Source of the DNA: Acephala macrosclerotiorum | Taxonomy: Eukaryota > Ascomycota > Leotiomycetes > Helotiales > Mollisiaceae | Assembly: GCA_014904845.1 (NCBI GenBank) | Contig: MU119533.1 | Coordinates: 1 to 54,073 of the forward strand | DNA length: 54,073 bases | Direction of reading: 5' to 3' | In this document: positions 37,730 through 50,095 of the stretch, piece by piece | How the letters are laid out: each line of letters begins with the position of its first letter | How positions within the stretch are numbered: the first letter of the stretch is position 1 | Notes under the pieces: generated by a model | The model's database searches: none | The model's input: only the letters and a program-made list of their open reading frames with translations | Told to the model about the DNA's origin: nothing | Made by a program: the position numbers and the translations under genes

Positions 37730-37904
37730 TATTAATATTATTAAAATTTTATAATTTTAAACTATAATTCATATTATATAATCACTCGATAATATATTAT
37801 ATAATATAATTTTTTTTAATTAAAAAAATAAAAATTGAAATTATATACTCTCAATTTCTATCGTCACATGATATGCGTCACGTGACGATATATATGTTTC
37901 GACA
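37730..37904 (-). repeat. RIP-mutated LTR of the outer element with a spared core
   Basis: About 130 bp are strongly AT-converted relative to 27651-27846, but from about 37,850 to 37,904 the two copies are nearly identical, including CpA and TpG sites that RIP should favour. Confidence 0.8.
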
Positions 37905-37909
37905 CTTAA

Positions 37910-39465
37910 AACAGTTTTGCGATCGCTATTTTCATTAAATAAAATTATATTTTATTAATATACGTAATAACGAATTAATAAAAATATTTAAAATTTTGAA
38001 ATTTAATAATATTTAATTAAATTTTAATTTATTTTCAAATATTAAATTATTTATATAATAATTTAAATTAATATTTAAAGTGTAATATAATTAAAATTTA
38101 ATATTATTATTTTTATTATAAATTTTTTTAATAAATTAATTAAATTATTAAATTTAAATATTTTAATTAAAATTTAATATTATTATTATTATTATTAATT
38201 TTATTATTTATTAACGATTATTAAATTATAAAATATTATAAAATCGTTTAATTCGATTAAATTATTAAAAAAAAAATTTCGAAAATTTTTTTATTTATAT
38301 CGATTTTTTAATAAATAATTCGAATTAAATTTATAAACAAAATTTTATTATTATTATATTAATTATTTTTTTTAAATTTTTATAAAATTTATATTTAATT
38401 TTTTATTTAATATTTATTTTAAAATTAAATTTATATTATTATTTATTTTTATTTTTAATAAATTTTATATATTATTTAATATTGAAATATTAAAATTATT
38501 TATTAAAAAAATAATTAAATAAATATATAATATCGAATTTAATATTTTATAATTATATTATAATTTCGTAAAATATTTATATTATAAAAAAATATTTAAA
38601 AAACATCGATATATAATTTTTAAATTTTTAAAAAATATATAAAAAAATTATTAAAATTTAATATTTTTTGTTTATAATTAAAATAATTCGTATTACGTAA
38701 TTAATATATAATTTAATAAAAATTAATATTAATTTTTAAAATAAATAATTAATAAAACGAATAATTAATAATAATTTAATTATTAATATTAATTAAAAAA
38801 TTTAATATTTTTAAATTATTAATATATTATAAAATTAATATTAATAAAAAAAATTTAATTAAAAATTTATTAAATTAAATTAATATTAATATATTATTAT
38901 TAAATTATTTTATTTATAATATTTTATAATATTTTAAATTATAAATTTTAAATTAATATTAAAATAAAAAAATTAATTAACGAATTAATAATATTAATAA
39001 TATAAATATTTTTTAATAAAACGATTAATAAAAAAAATTAATATATTTATAAAAAAATTTATTTCAAATTTATTTTCTAAAAACGATTTTATAAAAAATT
39101 TTAAAATTTATAATTTAAATATTTTATAAATATTTAAAAAAAAATTTATTAAAAATTTTTTATTAATTTAAATTTTTATTAAATTATATAATTAATAAAT
39201 TAATTATTTAAATCAATAAATCAATACTAAATAAATTTTTATTAATTTATTTTTGATTTTTATATTTTATTAATTTATATAATAATAAATTAATAAAATT
39301 ATTTAAATTTTAAAATATTAATATTATATATTTATAAATAAAAATTATTATTTATTTTTAAATTAAATATATATTTAATTTATAAATACAAATATAATTA
39401 ATTATAATAATTATAATAATTAAATCTATTTTAAATAAAATATATATATATAATTTTATTGCTTG
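37910..39465. other. AT-rich degraded sequence, no gene seen
   Basis: A short GC-normal edge (cagttttgcgatcgctatttt) follows the outer element, then almost pure A/T to the border of the next gene island. No repeat border or frame was recognised. Confidence 0.55.
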
Positions 39466-39572
39466 TTCGACTTAAGGACTAATGTCAATTTTTATTAAAT
39501 TACGCGTTATTTACCTGGCACGAGTCATTTCAACTATAGACGAAAAACACCAAATTTAACCGAGGTGTCCAA

Positions 39573-39731
39573 ATGCAGCAAGTTCTCCGTCAAAACTCTT
39601 TTGCAGTCCTCCATAACACAGCAAGAACTTCTACTACAGCACTCCTCAGCAAAACAAGGAACCCAATCCGATCCCACTTCCTTTCATCTTTTGCTCAATC
39701 CGGTACACCCTCCTACTTCCCAAAATGGTGA
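39573..39731 (+). CDS. Upstream ORF overlapping the start of the APH-family gene
   Basis: A 52-codon frame whose stop codon TGA overlaps the downstream start in ATGGTGA. The peptide has no acidic residue and is rich in Arg, Ser, Thr and Ala (for example TARTSTTALLSKTRNPIRS), like a mitochondrial presequence. It is one base out of phase with the main frame. It may be a regulatory upstream ORF, a chance frame, or a former N-terminal targeting extension separated by a frameshift. It was too short for ordinary gene prediction. Confidence 0.35.
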   Translation: MQQVLRQNSFAVLHNTARTSTTALLSKTRNPIRSHFLSSFAQSGTPSYFPKW

Positions 39732-40729
39732 TCTCCGTCAATTCCAACGCCGATATGCCAGTATGCTTGAACACAGAACAGAAGCAGGCTAAAAAGGCCA
39801 AGCAGCTCGCACAATTCCATTCCGGTATTCCCGCGAAGAGAGCCCAAGGACCGAGAATCCAGGGTTGCTTTAGCAGAACTATGCTTGTTACGTTACAGGA
39901 CGGCAAGGAGGTTGTCATTCAATTCCGGCCCGAGCCCCTGGATATTGGACCTTTCAAGATTGCTAGGCAGGCCCTCGGACAAGTTGTTCCGGACATCGAG
40001 CTACTCAAAGACGAAGAGCTAGAACGTGAGCATATCTGGGCGTATTGGATGAATCGTATCCCGGGCAAGACTTGGTCCGACGGCATTAGGGGCGGAGGCT
40101 CAAAAGTCATTGTCACAATCAACAAGTCACTCGGCAGAATTCTTTCTCGGGGTCATGTTGAAGGAAATACCGCCAACGTCGTCGAGAGCACACTCCGCCC
40201 TCATCTCGAAATGCTCATATCTACACAAAAAAGCGAGGTCGAGCCGTTTCGAGAGGTCGCTAAAGAATTCCTCGGCAAACTGGATCAATTAAAGAGACTC
40301 CCGCTCTTTATATCCCACTTCGACCTCAACCAGGTAAACATCCTGATCGACGAGAACTATCAGGTATCAGGGATCGTTGACTGGGAACTTTCATCACTCC
40401 TTCCCTTCGGGATGGGCCTTAGCCGGATCCATACGCTCGCCGGTGAATTTTCCGAACGCAAGTTCTATATGCCAGACGAATTCGAAGAGTCGGAGAGAGG
40501 TTTCTGGGAAGAGATCTTTAAAGGTGTTCCCGCAGAAATACGAAAGGTTCTCAATGCGAACCTAGAAGCGGTTCAGACGAGTGTTTTATTAGGGACACTG
40601 TTGGGCACTTTTGAACTGGATGATGGAAAACTTGGGCCATGCAATCCCGTAGTGGCTGTGGCCCTGCCAAAATTCCTCTCTTACCGAATTCCATTTCTAA
40701 GGGGCTCGGATCCGCCTTATGAAAAGTAA
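39725..40729 (+). CDS. APH-fold phosphotransferase family protein
   Basis: A 334-residue single-exon gene with the aminoglycoside-phosphotransferase/choline-kinase-like fold common in filamentous fungi, where substrates are mostly unknown. The catalytic loop is HFDLNQVN (about 198-205, His-x-Asp with Asn205), and the metal-binding segment GIVDWE lies at about 216-221. The N-lobe has VVIQFRPEPLDI in place of a clear VAIK lysine, as often in these fungal proteins. A drug-resistance role should not be assumed. The ATG sits in a good context (caaaATGG). It stands alone in a small island, and its base composition is normal with no premature stops, so it has escaped RIP. An upstream ORF overlaps its start. 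Confidence 0.85.
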   Translation: MVISVNSNADMPVCLNTEQKQAKKAKQLAQFHSGIPAKRAQGPRIQGCFSRTMLVTLQDGKEVVIQFRPEPLDIGPFKIARQALGQVVPDIELLKDEELEREHIWAYWMNRIPGKTWSDGIRGGGSKVIVTINKSLGRILSRGHVEGNTANVVESTLRPHLEMLISTQKSEVEPFREVAKEFLGKLDQLKRLPLFISHFDLNQVNILIDENYQVSGIVDWELSSLLPFGMGLSRIHTLAGEFSERKFYMPDEFEESERGFWEEIFKGVPAEIRKVLNANLEAVQTSVLLGTLLGTFELDDGKLGPCNPVVAVALPKFLSYRIPFLRGSDPPYEK

Positions 40730-41890
40730 CCGTAGGAGCACATAGATCCTTACACATATGCCGAAGCTGATTTCTTGTAGATAAAAAACTGTCCCTTTGC
40801 GATGCTAGTGTTCAAAATTAATGCCGCTTGCAGCTTTGGCATAGGGGTGAACATCGACGCCCTTATGATATGAGGACGGTCAAAATCGGGGTAGGCCTGT
40901 TTTGGAGGAGTTGTGTACGGTTTCAAGATCCCAATATTTGTCAGGTTACTTCTTCTAGTTTACTAGATCCAGAGTCAAAGTTGACAATTAAGTTAATCTC
41001 TCCCTACAATGGGTCCTGCTTTCAAATGTTCATCCGCATTTCGAATCTAAAGTTCCGCAGCAACGTTGCCCCGTATACTACCTCGGACCAAGTTCATTTG
41101 TCCGACCATACACTCCCCTCAAATGTTTAACGTAAACAGGATAAAAGAAAGGGCAAACCTTGCTAGCAACTGCAGGAGTAGTGGGAAAACGGGCAAGGTG
41201 GGCGGCAACGTTTGAAGCACAATAGTGTCAGATTCCTATTCGTTAATTGGTGAAATCTGTGAGGGCAGCTGTTCCGGTGTGGTCTGTGCGAATGAGACTT
41301 TCAAATCATCAAGTAGTCTGAAGCAGGGCCATCTGCCCCATGATCCATTCTCTTATGCTCTCTTTCTACCGCATTAAGATAGAGATGCATCAAGAGCAGG
41401 GTTCGTCGAGAAATCAATCTGCCTCCTCTCGCTTGGAACCAGGCATCCCTTTTAGACAGGGCCCAGGAGTCGCTGCCACCAAAAGCTCATCCTAGCGGAT
41501 GCAATCGATAGGGCTAAAGCGAGTCACCCCTGGATGTGGTTAGGGGCTGAATACAGTGAGGCTACGCGTGTGCTTCACTGAAGCACAAATGGTGATTTGG
41601 AATCACCGAGTACACTTCCAAAACGAGCGTCGTCGCTGATGTATCTCACTCCTTTCGCTCTAGAGCATGTCCTCCCAACGCAGCTTGGATGCAAATCAAG
41701 CCCAGTGCCGCTTCGATGTGTACATTTTCGCAAGATAAGGGAACCGGGAAGTGAATTCCAGGACGTTCTAATCGTTGGCACGACCCCCTCCTTCTACATC
41801 TACACTTACTCCAAAATGGTATGTCTCTTTAAAATCCCCCCGATTTAAAACTCCCGATTGCGTAAACTCTATCAAGTCTCTATTTCCCAG
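40730..41890. other. Gene-island remainder, no gene recognised
   Basis: GC-balanced DNA with frames of up to about 100 codons (40,828-41,130 plus; 41,597-41,848 plus; 41,575-41,781 minus), none resembling a protein family. The sequence cttactccaaaatggtatgt at 41,806 resembles the start region of the APH gene (ctacttcccaaaatggtg), but no gene follows; AT-rich DNA begins about 80 bp later. It may be an eroded gene or an intergenic spacer. Confidence 0.5.
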
Positions 41891-41899
41891 GCCTAGAAA

Positions 41900-43379
41900 A
41901 ACGACGTTGTAATAAAATCGTAAAATTTAATTTATAATATATAAATTGATTTATTGTTTTTTTATTAATTTAAAAAAATAATAATATTATAATATTTAAT
42001 CCAATTAAAACAATTTATATAAATCGATATTCGATCGAATATAAAATTTTATTTTTATATATTTTTAATTAATATTTTTTTTAAAAAATATTAAAAAAAT
42101 AATTAAATAAATAAATATTATTTTAATAAATATAAATAAAATTATATAAAATTAAAAAAAATTATAATTATAAAAAAAAATATAAAAATTAATAAAATTA
42201 ATAAAAAGATTTAAAATATTTTATATATTTAATATTAATATAATATAATTTTATTATAAATTTAAAAGTTAAATAAATTATTTATTATTTATTAATATTT
42301 AAAAATTAAATTTTAATTTATTAAATTATTTAATATTTTTATTAATATAAACGTTTTAATATAATTAAATTTATATATATTTATTAATTAAATTTAAAAA
42401 TTTTTATATATAATTTAATATAAAAAGTTTTTTAATTTTATAATTAATAAAAAATTTTTTTTTTAAAAACGAATATAAATTTAAAGTTTTTATATTTAAT
42501 AAATATATTATTAAATTATAAAATTAATAATTTTAGATTTATTAAAAAAAAAAAAATTTATTTATATATTTTTTTTAAATTAAATAAAAAAAATTTTTTA
42601 TATAATATTAATATTTTTAATAAATTTAAATTATTTTTTAAATTAATTATAAAATTATATATTTTTATTTTTAAAATATTTTTTTAAAAATATCGAATAA
42701 TATTTTTTAATTTAATTATTAAAAAATTATTCTAATTATAAATATTTAATATTATTTTTTTTATTTTTTTATTTAAAATTAAAATAAAAAATTTTAAAAT
42801 TTAAATTATAAATTATATATTTTAATAATTATGATTTAAATATTATAACGATTATAAATTATTTAAAATTTAATAAAACGAAAATAAAATTTATATAATA
42901 TTAATTATAATATATATATACGAATTTCGTTTTTATTTGTTTTTATTATTTTTTATAATTTAACGATTTTGTATAAATTTCGAAATAATTTAAAATAAAA
43001 ATAAAAATAATTTTATTTATTTATATTTTAATTATATACGTAATACAATTATTAATTTATAAATTATTATATATATATATTAATTAATTAATTTAATTTA
43101 ATAATTTAAATATAAAAAATTAATATAATATAAAAAATTTAAATATTAAATTTAATTATTTTAAAAATAATATTAAAAAATTAAATTGTTTTTTAATAAA
43201 ATATTAATAAATTTTAATTTAATAATAATAAATTTAATTTTTTAAATATAATTAAATCGATTAAAAAATTATTATCGAATTTATTAAATTAATTCAAATT
43301 AAAATAATAAATTTCACGTTTAAAATTATTTAAAATATTTAATTTAAATTAATTAAAATATACAAATTTAAAATATTAA
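41900..43379. other. AT-rich degraded sequence, no gene seen
   Basis: Abrupt transition from normal composition to nearly pure A/T. No borders, frames or repeats were identified. Confidence 0.55.
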
Positions 43380-44040
43380 TTTTTTAAGTGAAAAATATTA
43401 AAACTTTCGATTATATACGTATATTTTCGATATTATAATTAATTACTAAGTATTTTTATTAAGTGTTTTATTTTACTCGATTATATACGTAAAATATATT
43501 ATACGTTAATTATTTTATTAAATTTAAACATTTGAAAATAATACGATTTAAATTATATTTAAAATTTAAAATAAAAATTTTATAAAATAAAACGTTTATC
43601 GAAATTTTTTTAAATTAGAAATACTAAAACTTTAAATTTAAAATACGATCGTATTAATTCGATTAAATTTAAAATTGTATAAATACATTTTAACGAAAAA
43701 TATTAAAAATTTTATATGCGAATTTTATAATAAATATTTTAATACGCGCTCGATAAAATTAATTAAAATTTTTAAAATAAAATTTTATAATATAAAAAAT
43801 TCTATATATAAAATTTTAAATAATTTAATTTTAAATTTATTAAATATTTAAAATATTTAAAATATTTAAAGTATTTAAAATATTTAAAACGTTTAAAACT
43901 CGTTTAAAAAACTTAAAAAAATAAATTATTATTTGATTAATTTAATTAAACGATTTTAATTTAAATTTAATTTAATCGTAATTTAATAAGTTTAATAAAC
44001 GACGTTTTAAATTAAAATTAATTTAATAAAAAATAATACG
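43380..44040 (+). repeat. Dispersed AT-rich repeat, copy 2
   Basis: Same orientation as 14,505-15,060. This copy keeps more CpG and CpA than copy 1 (for example tatacgtatattttcgata and aatacgcgctcgata), so it is the less mutated copy and better for identification. Confidence 0.6.
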
Positions 44041-44110
44041 TTAATTCAATTAAATTAAAATTTATTTAATAAAAAATAATACGTTAATTCAATTAAATTA
44101 AAATTTATTT
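44021..44110. repeat. Tandem repeat, 43-bp period, two copies
   Basis: Units starting at 44,021 and 44,064 (atttaataaaaaataatacg...) appear identical over their full length, so the duplication is probably younger than the mutation of the surroundings, or below the size RIP detects. Confidence 0.85.
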
Positions 44111-47100
44111 ATAATCGTTTTTAATGTTTTATATTATACGTAAAAAATATATATTATTTAATTATTATAATAATATTTATAAAAATATTTTCTATTAATA
44201 TAATTAAATTTTATTATTAAAATTTAAAAAGTTTTTTTAATTAATAAAAAACGTAATAAAAAATAAATAAATAAAAATTAATTTAAATAATAATATTTTT
44301 TTATTAAAAAAAATTTTAAAATAAAAATAAAAAAAATTTAATTTAAAATTTAATCGAATTATTTAATTATTAAAAAAAAAAATTTTATAAAATAAAAATA
44401 AAATAATTTAAATTAAAATGTATTTATAATTTATTTTAATTTTAAAAAAAATTTTAATATCGATTTTTTTTTAATTTAAAATGTAAAAAAACTTAAAAAA
44501 TTTTTAAAATTAAAAACGAAAAAATAAATTTATTTAAAAAAAATTTATTTGAAAATTAAAAAAAATTATATTTATAAAATAAAATAAAATATTCAAATTA
44601 TTTTAAAATATTAAAAATAAAATAAAATTTAAATTTAAAAAAAAATATAAATAAAATTATAATAAAAATATATATATTTTAAATTTTTTTAAAAAAATTA
44701 AAAAATTAAAAAATAAACGTTTTTTAATTAAATTTAATTAATTAAATTTATTAATTTAAATTTTATATAAAATCGATTAAAAAAATTAATTCAAGAAATA
44801 AAAATAGAAAATTAAATAAAATAAAAATAAATAATAAAAAATAAATAAAATTTCAAATTATAAAAAATAAATAATTTAAATAAATAATTTCGTACGAAAT
44901 TCGAATTTATAATTTATTAAAAAATATAAAATTAAATAAAAAAAATAAAAAAAATTTATATATAAAAAAAAAAAAAATATTTTAATAATATTAATTAAAT
45001 ATAATACGAATTATATACGAAAAATAAGATAAATTTTTTAAAAAAAAATATTGTATTTATAAATATCGCGTTTATAATTATAAATAAATATTTGAAAAAA
45101 TTTTCGAATTTAATTTAATTAATAAATATATTTAATAATTTAAATTTAAATGTAATATTTATCGAAAATAATTATACGATAAATTATATATAAAATTAAT
45201 TAATTTATTTAAACGTATATATATATAAAAATTTTCTTGAGAAAATTAAATAAAATAATAAAAAAAATTTAAATTTAAATTTTTTTTTATATAAAATAAT
45301 CGTTTAATAAATTATAAATTTAAAATATTTTATAAAACTAAATTTTATTTAATATTTTTTATGAAATAAATTTTACGATTAATTATTAATTTTTTTAAAA
45401 TTAAATATTTAAATTAAAATTAAAAATATTAAATTTTATATTTTAATTTTTTTTTTTTTTTAAATTATAAAAAATTTAATAAATGAAAACGTAATTTTAA
45501 TTTAAAATATTTAAAAATAAAAAAATAAAATTAATAAATTATATTTTTAATTTTAATTTTTTTTAAATTTTCAATATAAAAATAATTTAAATAAAAACGT
45601 AAATTAAAATATTTAATTTTTAATTCGAAAATAAAATCGTTTTTTATTTTTAATAATATTCGAAATAAATAAAAAAAAATATAAATTTTTTTTTACGTTT
45701 TAAAAAACTATTTAAAAATTTTTAAACGATTTTTAATTATTTATTTTTTATTAAAACTAATAATCGAATATTGAATTTTTTAAATTATACGTTTTAATTT
45801 TTCGTTTAAATATTATTATAATATATCGAAATTAAAAATTTAATATTATTAAATTTTAATCGAATAATAATTATATTTTTTAAATTTTATATTATTAAAT
45901 ATAAAATAAAATTTAATAAATAAATTAATATTTTAAAATAAACGTTTTTTATAAATATTTTATTCGTTTTTTTAAAAAATATTAAAATTTAAAAAATTAT
46001 TAATTTTATTAATAATATTTTTTTATTTTTTAATGTAAATTTATTTTATTATTATACATAAATTTTAATTAATATTTCGATTTTTTTTTTAATTTTATTT
46101 CGAATAGCGATTTTAATTTTAATTATTTTATATTTAATTTTTTATTTAATTTTTAAAACTTTTTTATAATTTTTTTCGTTTTTATTATTATTTCAACTAC
46201 GAATAAAGATTTTATTTTTCGATAAAAACAATTTTAAAATATATAAATTTTATTAAAAATACATTAAAATTATTATTAAAATTTATATAAATATTTATAA
46301 TTTTTTATACGATAAAAATTAATTAAATAATATTATATAATAATTATAAATTTAAAATTTAAAATTTTCTTTATTTTTATTATTATATTAAATTTTAATA
46401 AATTTAATTAAATCGATTAATATTAAAAAAATCGATAATATTTTTATTAAAAATTATTTATAATCGAAAAAAAAATAATAATATATTTTAAAAACGTTTA
46501 AATAAATAAAATAAATTATAAATTTAAAATAAAAATACAATTAATAATAAATTTAATATTATTATATTACAATTCGTAAAAAGAAAACAAAAATTTTAAT
46601 TAATAATTTAAAAAAAAATATTATTAAATTTTTATTAATAAAATTAAACGATTAATTTCGATTTTAAAATATAATAATATTTTATTATTTTTAAAATAAT
46701 TTTTTTAATATATATTTTAATAATAATAAAAATATTATTAAATATAATAATTTTTTTTTTTTTTTAAATAAACTTTTTTTTTTTATAATTTTTTTTAATA
46801 TATAATAATTTTAAATTAAATTAAATTTCAAATAATAATTATATTAATAAAAAAAATTAAAAATAATATTTAATAAATTTATAATTACTATAAAAAAAAG
46901 TAATTATTAAATAATTATTAATTTGTATTATTATATTATTTTATTTATATAAAAAAAAACAAATTTAATATATAATATAATTATTATAAAAAATTTTATT
47001 ATATTTTTTTAGAATATATTATAAAATATTTTTATTTAAAAATTGTATTTAATAAACGTTTTTAAATTTAAAAAAAAAATTACAAAAAAAATTATAATTA

Positions 47101-49510
47101 TTCGTTTCGATTTTCAAATAAAAAAAAGTATAAAATATTTTTTATTATTTGAAATTATATTAACTTTTAATTTATTTATAAAATATTTATTTTTAATATT
47201 TATATTTTTATTTTTCGATTTTTAAAAATAATAATATAAATTTTTCGAATTATTTTTATATTTTTTTTTATTATTTCGAAATAAATTTTTTTTTTTTTAA
47301 TTATTTAATTATTATATTTTAATATTATTCGTTTTTTTTTAAATTTAATATTTTTATAATTTTTATTTTATAAATTAAAAATATATTTATTAATATATTT
47401 ATTTTTAATAACGAATATATATAAATAATATATATTTTATAAATAAAAATTATTCGAATTAATACGATCGTTTAATAAAAAAAAATCAATATAATTATAA
47501 AAATCGATAAATAAAATTTAAAATTATATAATAAAAATATTATTATTTTATCGATTAAAATTTTATTTAAAAAATTGAATTAATTTCGTATATATAATAT
47601 TATTTATTATACGAAACTCGAAATTAATTTCGTATTTTATTTAAATTATATTCGAATAAATATTAAAATAAAATTCAATAATAATTAAAAATAAAAAACT
47701 TATTATTTTTACGATTATAATTATTTAAAAAAATATTCGAATTAATTATAATAATAAAATCTACGATTTAAATTAATAATAAATAATATATATAATATAT
47801 TTCGAATAAACATTTAAAAAAATTAAATTAATTTAATAAAATTTTTAATCGTATTTATAATAAAAAAAATATATATTATATAATATAAAAAATTCGAATA
47901 TTTTAAAAAAAAAAATTAAATTAAATTAAAAAATATAATACAAAATATAAATTTAAAATAATTTTTCGTATTATATATTTATAAAATATATTTAAAAAAA
48001 CGAATAAAATATTTTTTTTTATAAAATTATATTAATTTAAAAAAAATATTTTAACGAATTAATTTATATAAATACGATCGATTTTTTTAAAATAATAAAA
48101 ATCGAATTTAAATACTTTATTTATTTTTATTATAATAAAATTAAAAAAATCAAAATATATACTATATAAAATAAATTTAATATATTTAATAAATTTAAAG
48201 TTTTTTAAATTTTTTATTATAATCGAATTATACGTTTTTAAACGAATAATTAAAAAAAAATTTTTTAAAGTTTTTTTAATTTTATTTTATTAAAATAAAT
48301 ATTTATTTTAAATTAATCGTTTTATATAATTTATAAATAAATAATACAATAAAACGTATTAAAATTATATTATAAATAATCGTTAAAATAATAATTAAAA
48401 ATTTTAATATTTAATTCGAATAATAATTTAAATTATTTCAAATTATAATTTATTTTTATATACGATGATTTTATAATATAATTAATATAATTTTTTTTAA
48501 AATAATAAATTTCTATAAATTTTTTATTAATTATTTACGTATTATCGATTTTCGAATATAGTTTTATAATAATAAACTAAATAAAATAAAATTTTAAAAA
48601 AATTAAATTATAAAAATTTTTTTATTAAATATAAAAAAAATTATATTTATTAAATATTTACAAATAATAATCGCATTTATCGAATATATACTATTTATAT
48701 TATAAAAAAAAATTTATAAAATTAAAAATTTTCGAGTTTATTTTTTAAAATTATCGTTTATTATTAATATAAAATATTTTATTTTTATTATTTTTAACGT
48801 ATTAAAAATATTTATAAACTCGAGAAATTTTAAATAATAATAATAATAATTTAATTAAAAATATATAAATTTCGATTTATATAAAAATAAAAACAATTTA
48901 TTATTAAATTATCGTAAAAAGAAATTTTAATTTTAAAATTTATTATTATAAAAAATTTCAAAAATTTTCGAATAATAAATAATATTTTATAAATATATTT
49001 AAAATTTAAAATCGAGAATTTTAATATTTTTTATAATAATATTAATAAAATAAAATATAAATTCAAAAATTAAAAATAATATTAAATTTAATAAATTTTT
49101 TTATTTCGTAATTAAAATTTCTTTTTTTTCAAAATAAATTTTTTTAAATTATTCGAATTTTAATATTATAAAAAAATTATAATAAATTCAAAAATTAATA
49201 AATAAATTTTTTCTTTTTTTAATTTTAATTAAACGATTAATAAATTAACGAATATTATTCGATAAATAAATTTATAAATATAAATACGATTTAAATAATC
49301 AAATTATTTATTATAAAATTAAATAAATTATTTATAATAATTAATAAATAAATAAAAATCGATTTATTAAAATTTTTATTATAATTATTAAATCGATAAA
49401 TTACAAATTAATTTTTGTAATAATAAATATTTTAAATTAAAAAATTAATTAAATAAATATTAAAATTATATTTTTATATATTAAAAAAAATAAAAAATAA
49501 AATTTTTATT
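44111..49510. other. AT-rich degraded sequence, no gene seen
   Basis: Transposon-graveyard-type DNA. A 60-codon frame at 47,043-47,225 consists of Lys, Ile, Phe and Leu and is a composition artefact. I could not find LTR pairs here by eye. Confidence 0.5.
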
Positions 49511-49514
49511 AATT

Positions 49515-50095
49515 ATATATAAAAAAAATAAAAATAAATTTATTTTAATATTTTTATACGATCGAATATTTTTATATATTTTAAACGAAAAAATATAAAA
49601 AATTTTATATATTATATACGATATTTAATTATATTTTCAATAAATTATAATTAAAATTATAAAAAACAAAAGTTTATAAAAAAATAATAAACAATAAATA
49701 AAAAAAATAATTATTAAAATGAAATTTTTTTTTTTTTATATATAAATTTTTTTTATTTCTTTTATATATTATTAATAAAAAATATTTATTTTATATTTTT
49801 TAATAAATTATAAATTCGAATTTCATATAATATTAAATTAAAAAATATAAAATAAGTATTTTTGATTATTTATATATAAAAAAAACGAAAATATTTTATA
49901 TATAAAAAAAAAAAAAAGTTTTATTTTAATATTTTTATACGATTAAATATTTTTATATATTTTAAATAAACGAATTTAAAAGTTTTTATATATTACATAT
50001 AATATTTAATTATATTTTTAATAAATTATAATTAAAATTATATAAAAAAGAAATTTATAAAAAAATAATAAACAATAAATAAAAAAACGATAAAA
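49515..50095 (+). repeat. Imperfect tandem duplication, about 375-bp period
   Basis: The stretch 49,515-49,705 is repeated at about 49,890-50,085. Shared blocks include atatttttatacgat, atatttttatatattttaaa, aataaattataattaaaatt and aaaaaataataaacaataaa. Copies differ by transitions and small indels. It could be a duplicated transposon end. Confidence 0.7.

Larger units (their letters stand above)
27651..37904 (-). mobile_element. Outer LTR element of a nested pair
   Basis: Bounded by matching LTRs (27651-27846 and 37730-37904) and by the 5-bp duplication cttag (27646-27650) and cttaa (37905-37909), which differ by one G-to-A. Subtracting the inner element leaves only about 2.8 kb, too short for a normal gag-pol element, so it is probably non-autonomous or internally deleted. 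Minus orientation is chosen because the reverse-complemented LTR then begins TGTCGAAACATATA, has a TATATAA box, and ends GGTAGTACCAACA next to a TGG-like primer-binding site. The internal part is RIP-degraded and contains a small tandem duplication (about 36,386-36,462 and 36,533-36,601). Confidence 0.8.

Noticed and set aside
40828..41130. 100-codon plus-strand frame downstream of the APH gene
   Set aside because: No recognisable motif, no supporting splice extension, and the length is expected by chance in GC-balanced DNA.
41597..41848. 83-codon frame and overlapping minus-strand frame at the island edge
   Set aside because: No family resemblance on either strand; possibly an eroded gene but not supportable.
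47043..47225. 60-codon plus-strand frame
   Set aside because: Low-complexity Lys/Ile/Phe peptide in AT-rich DNA; no homologous feature.
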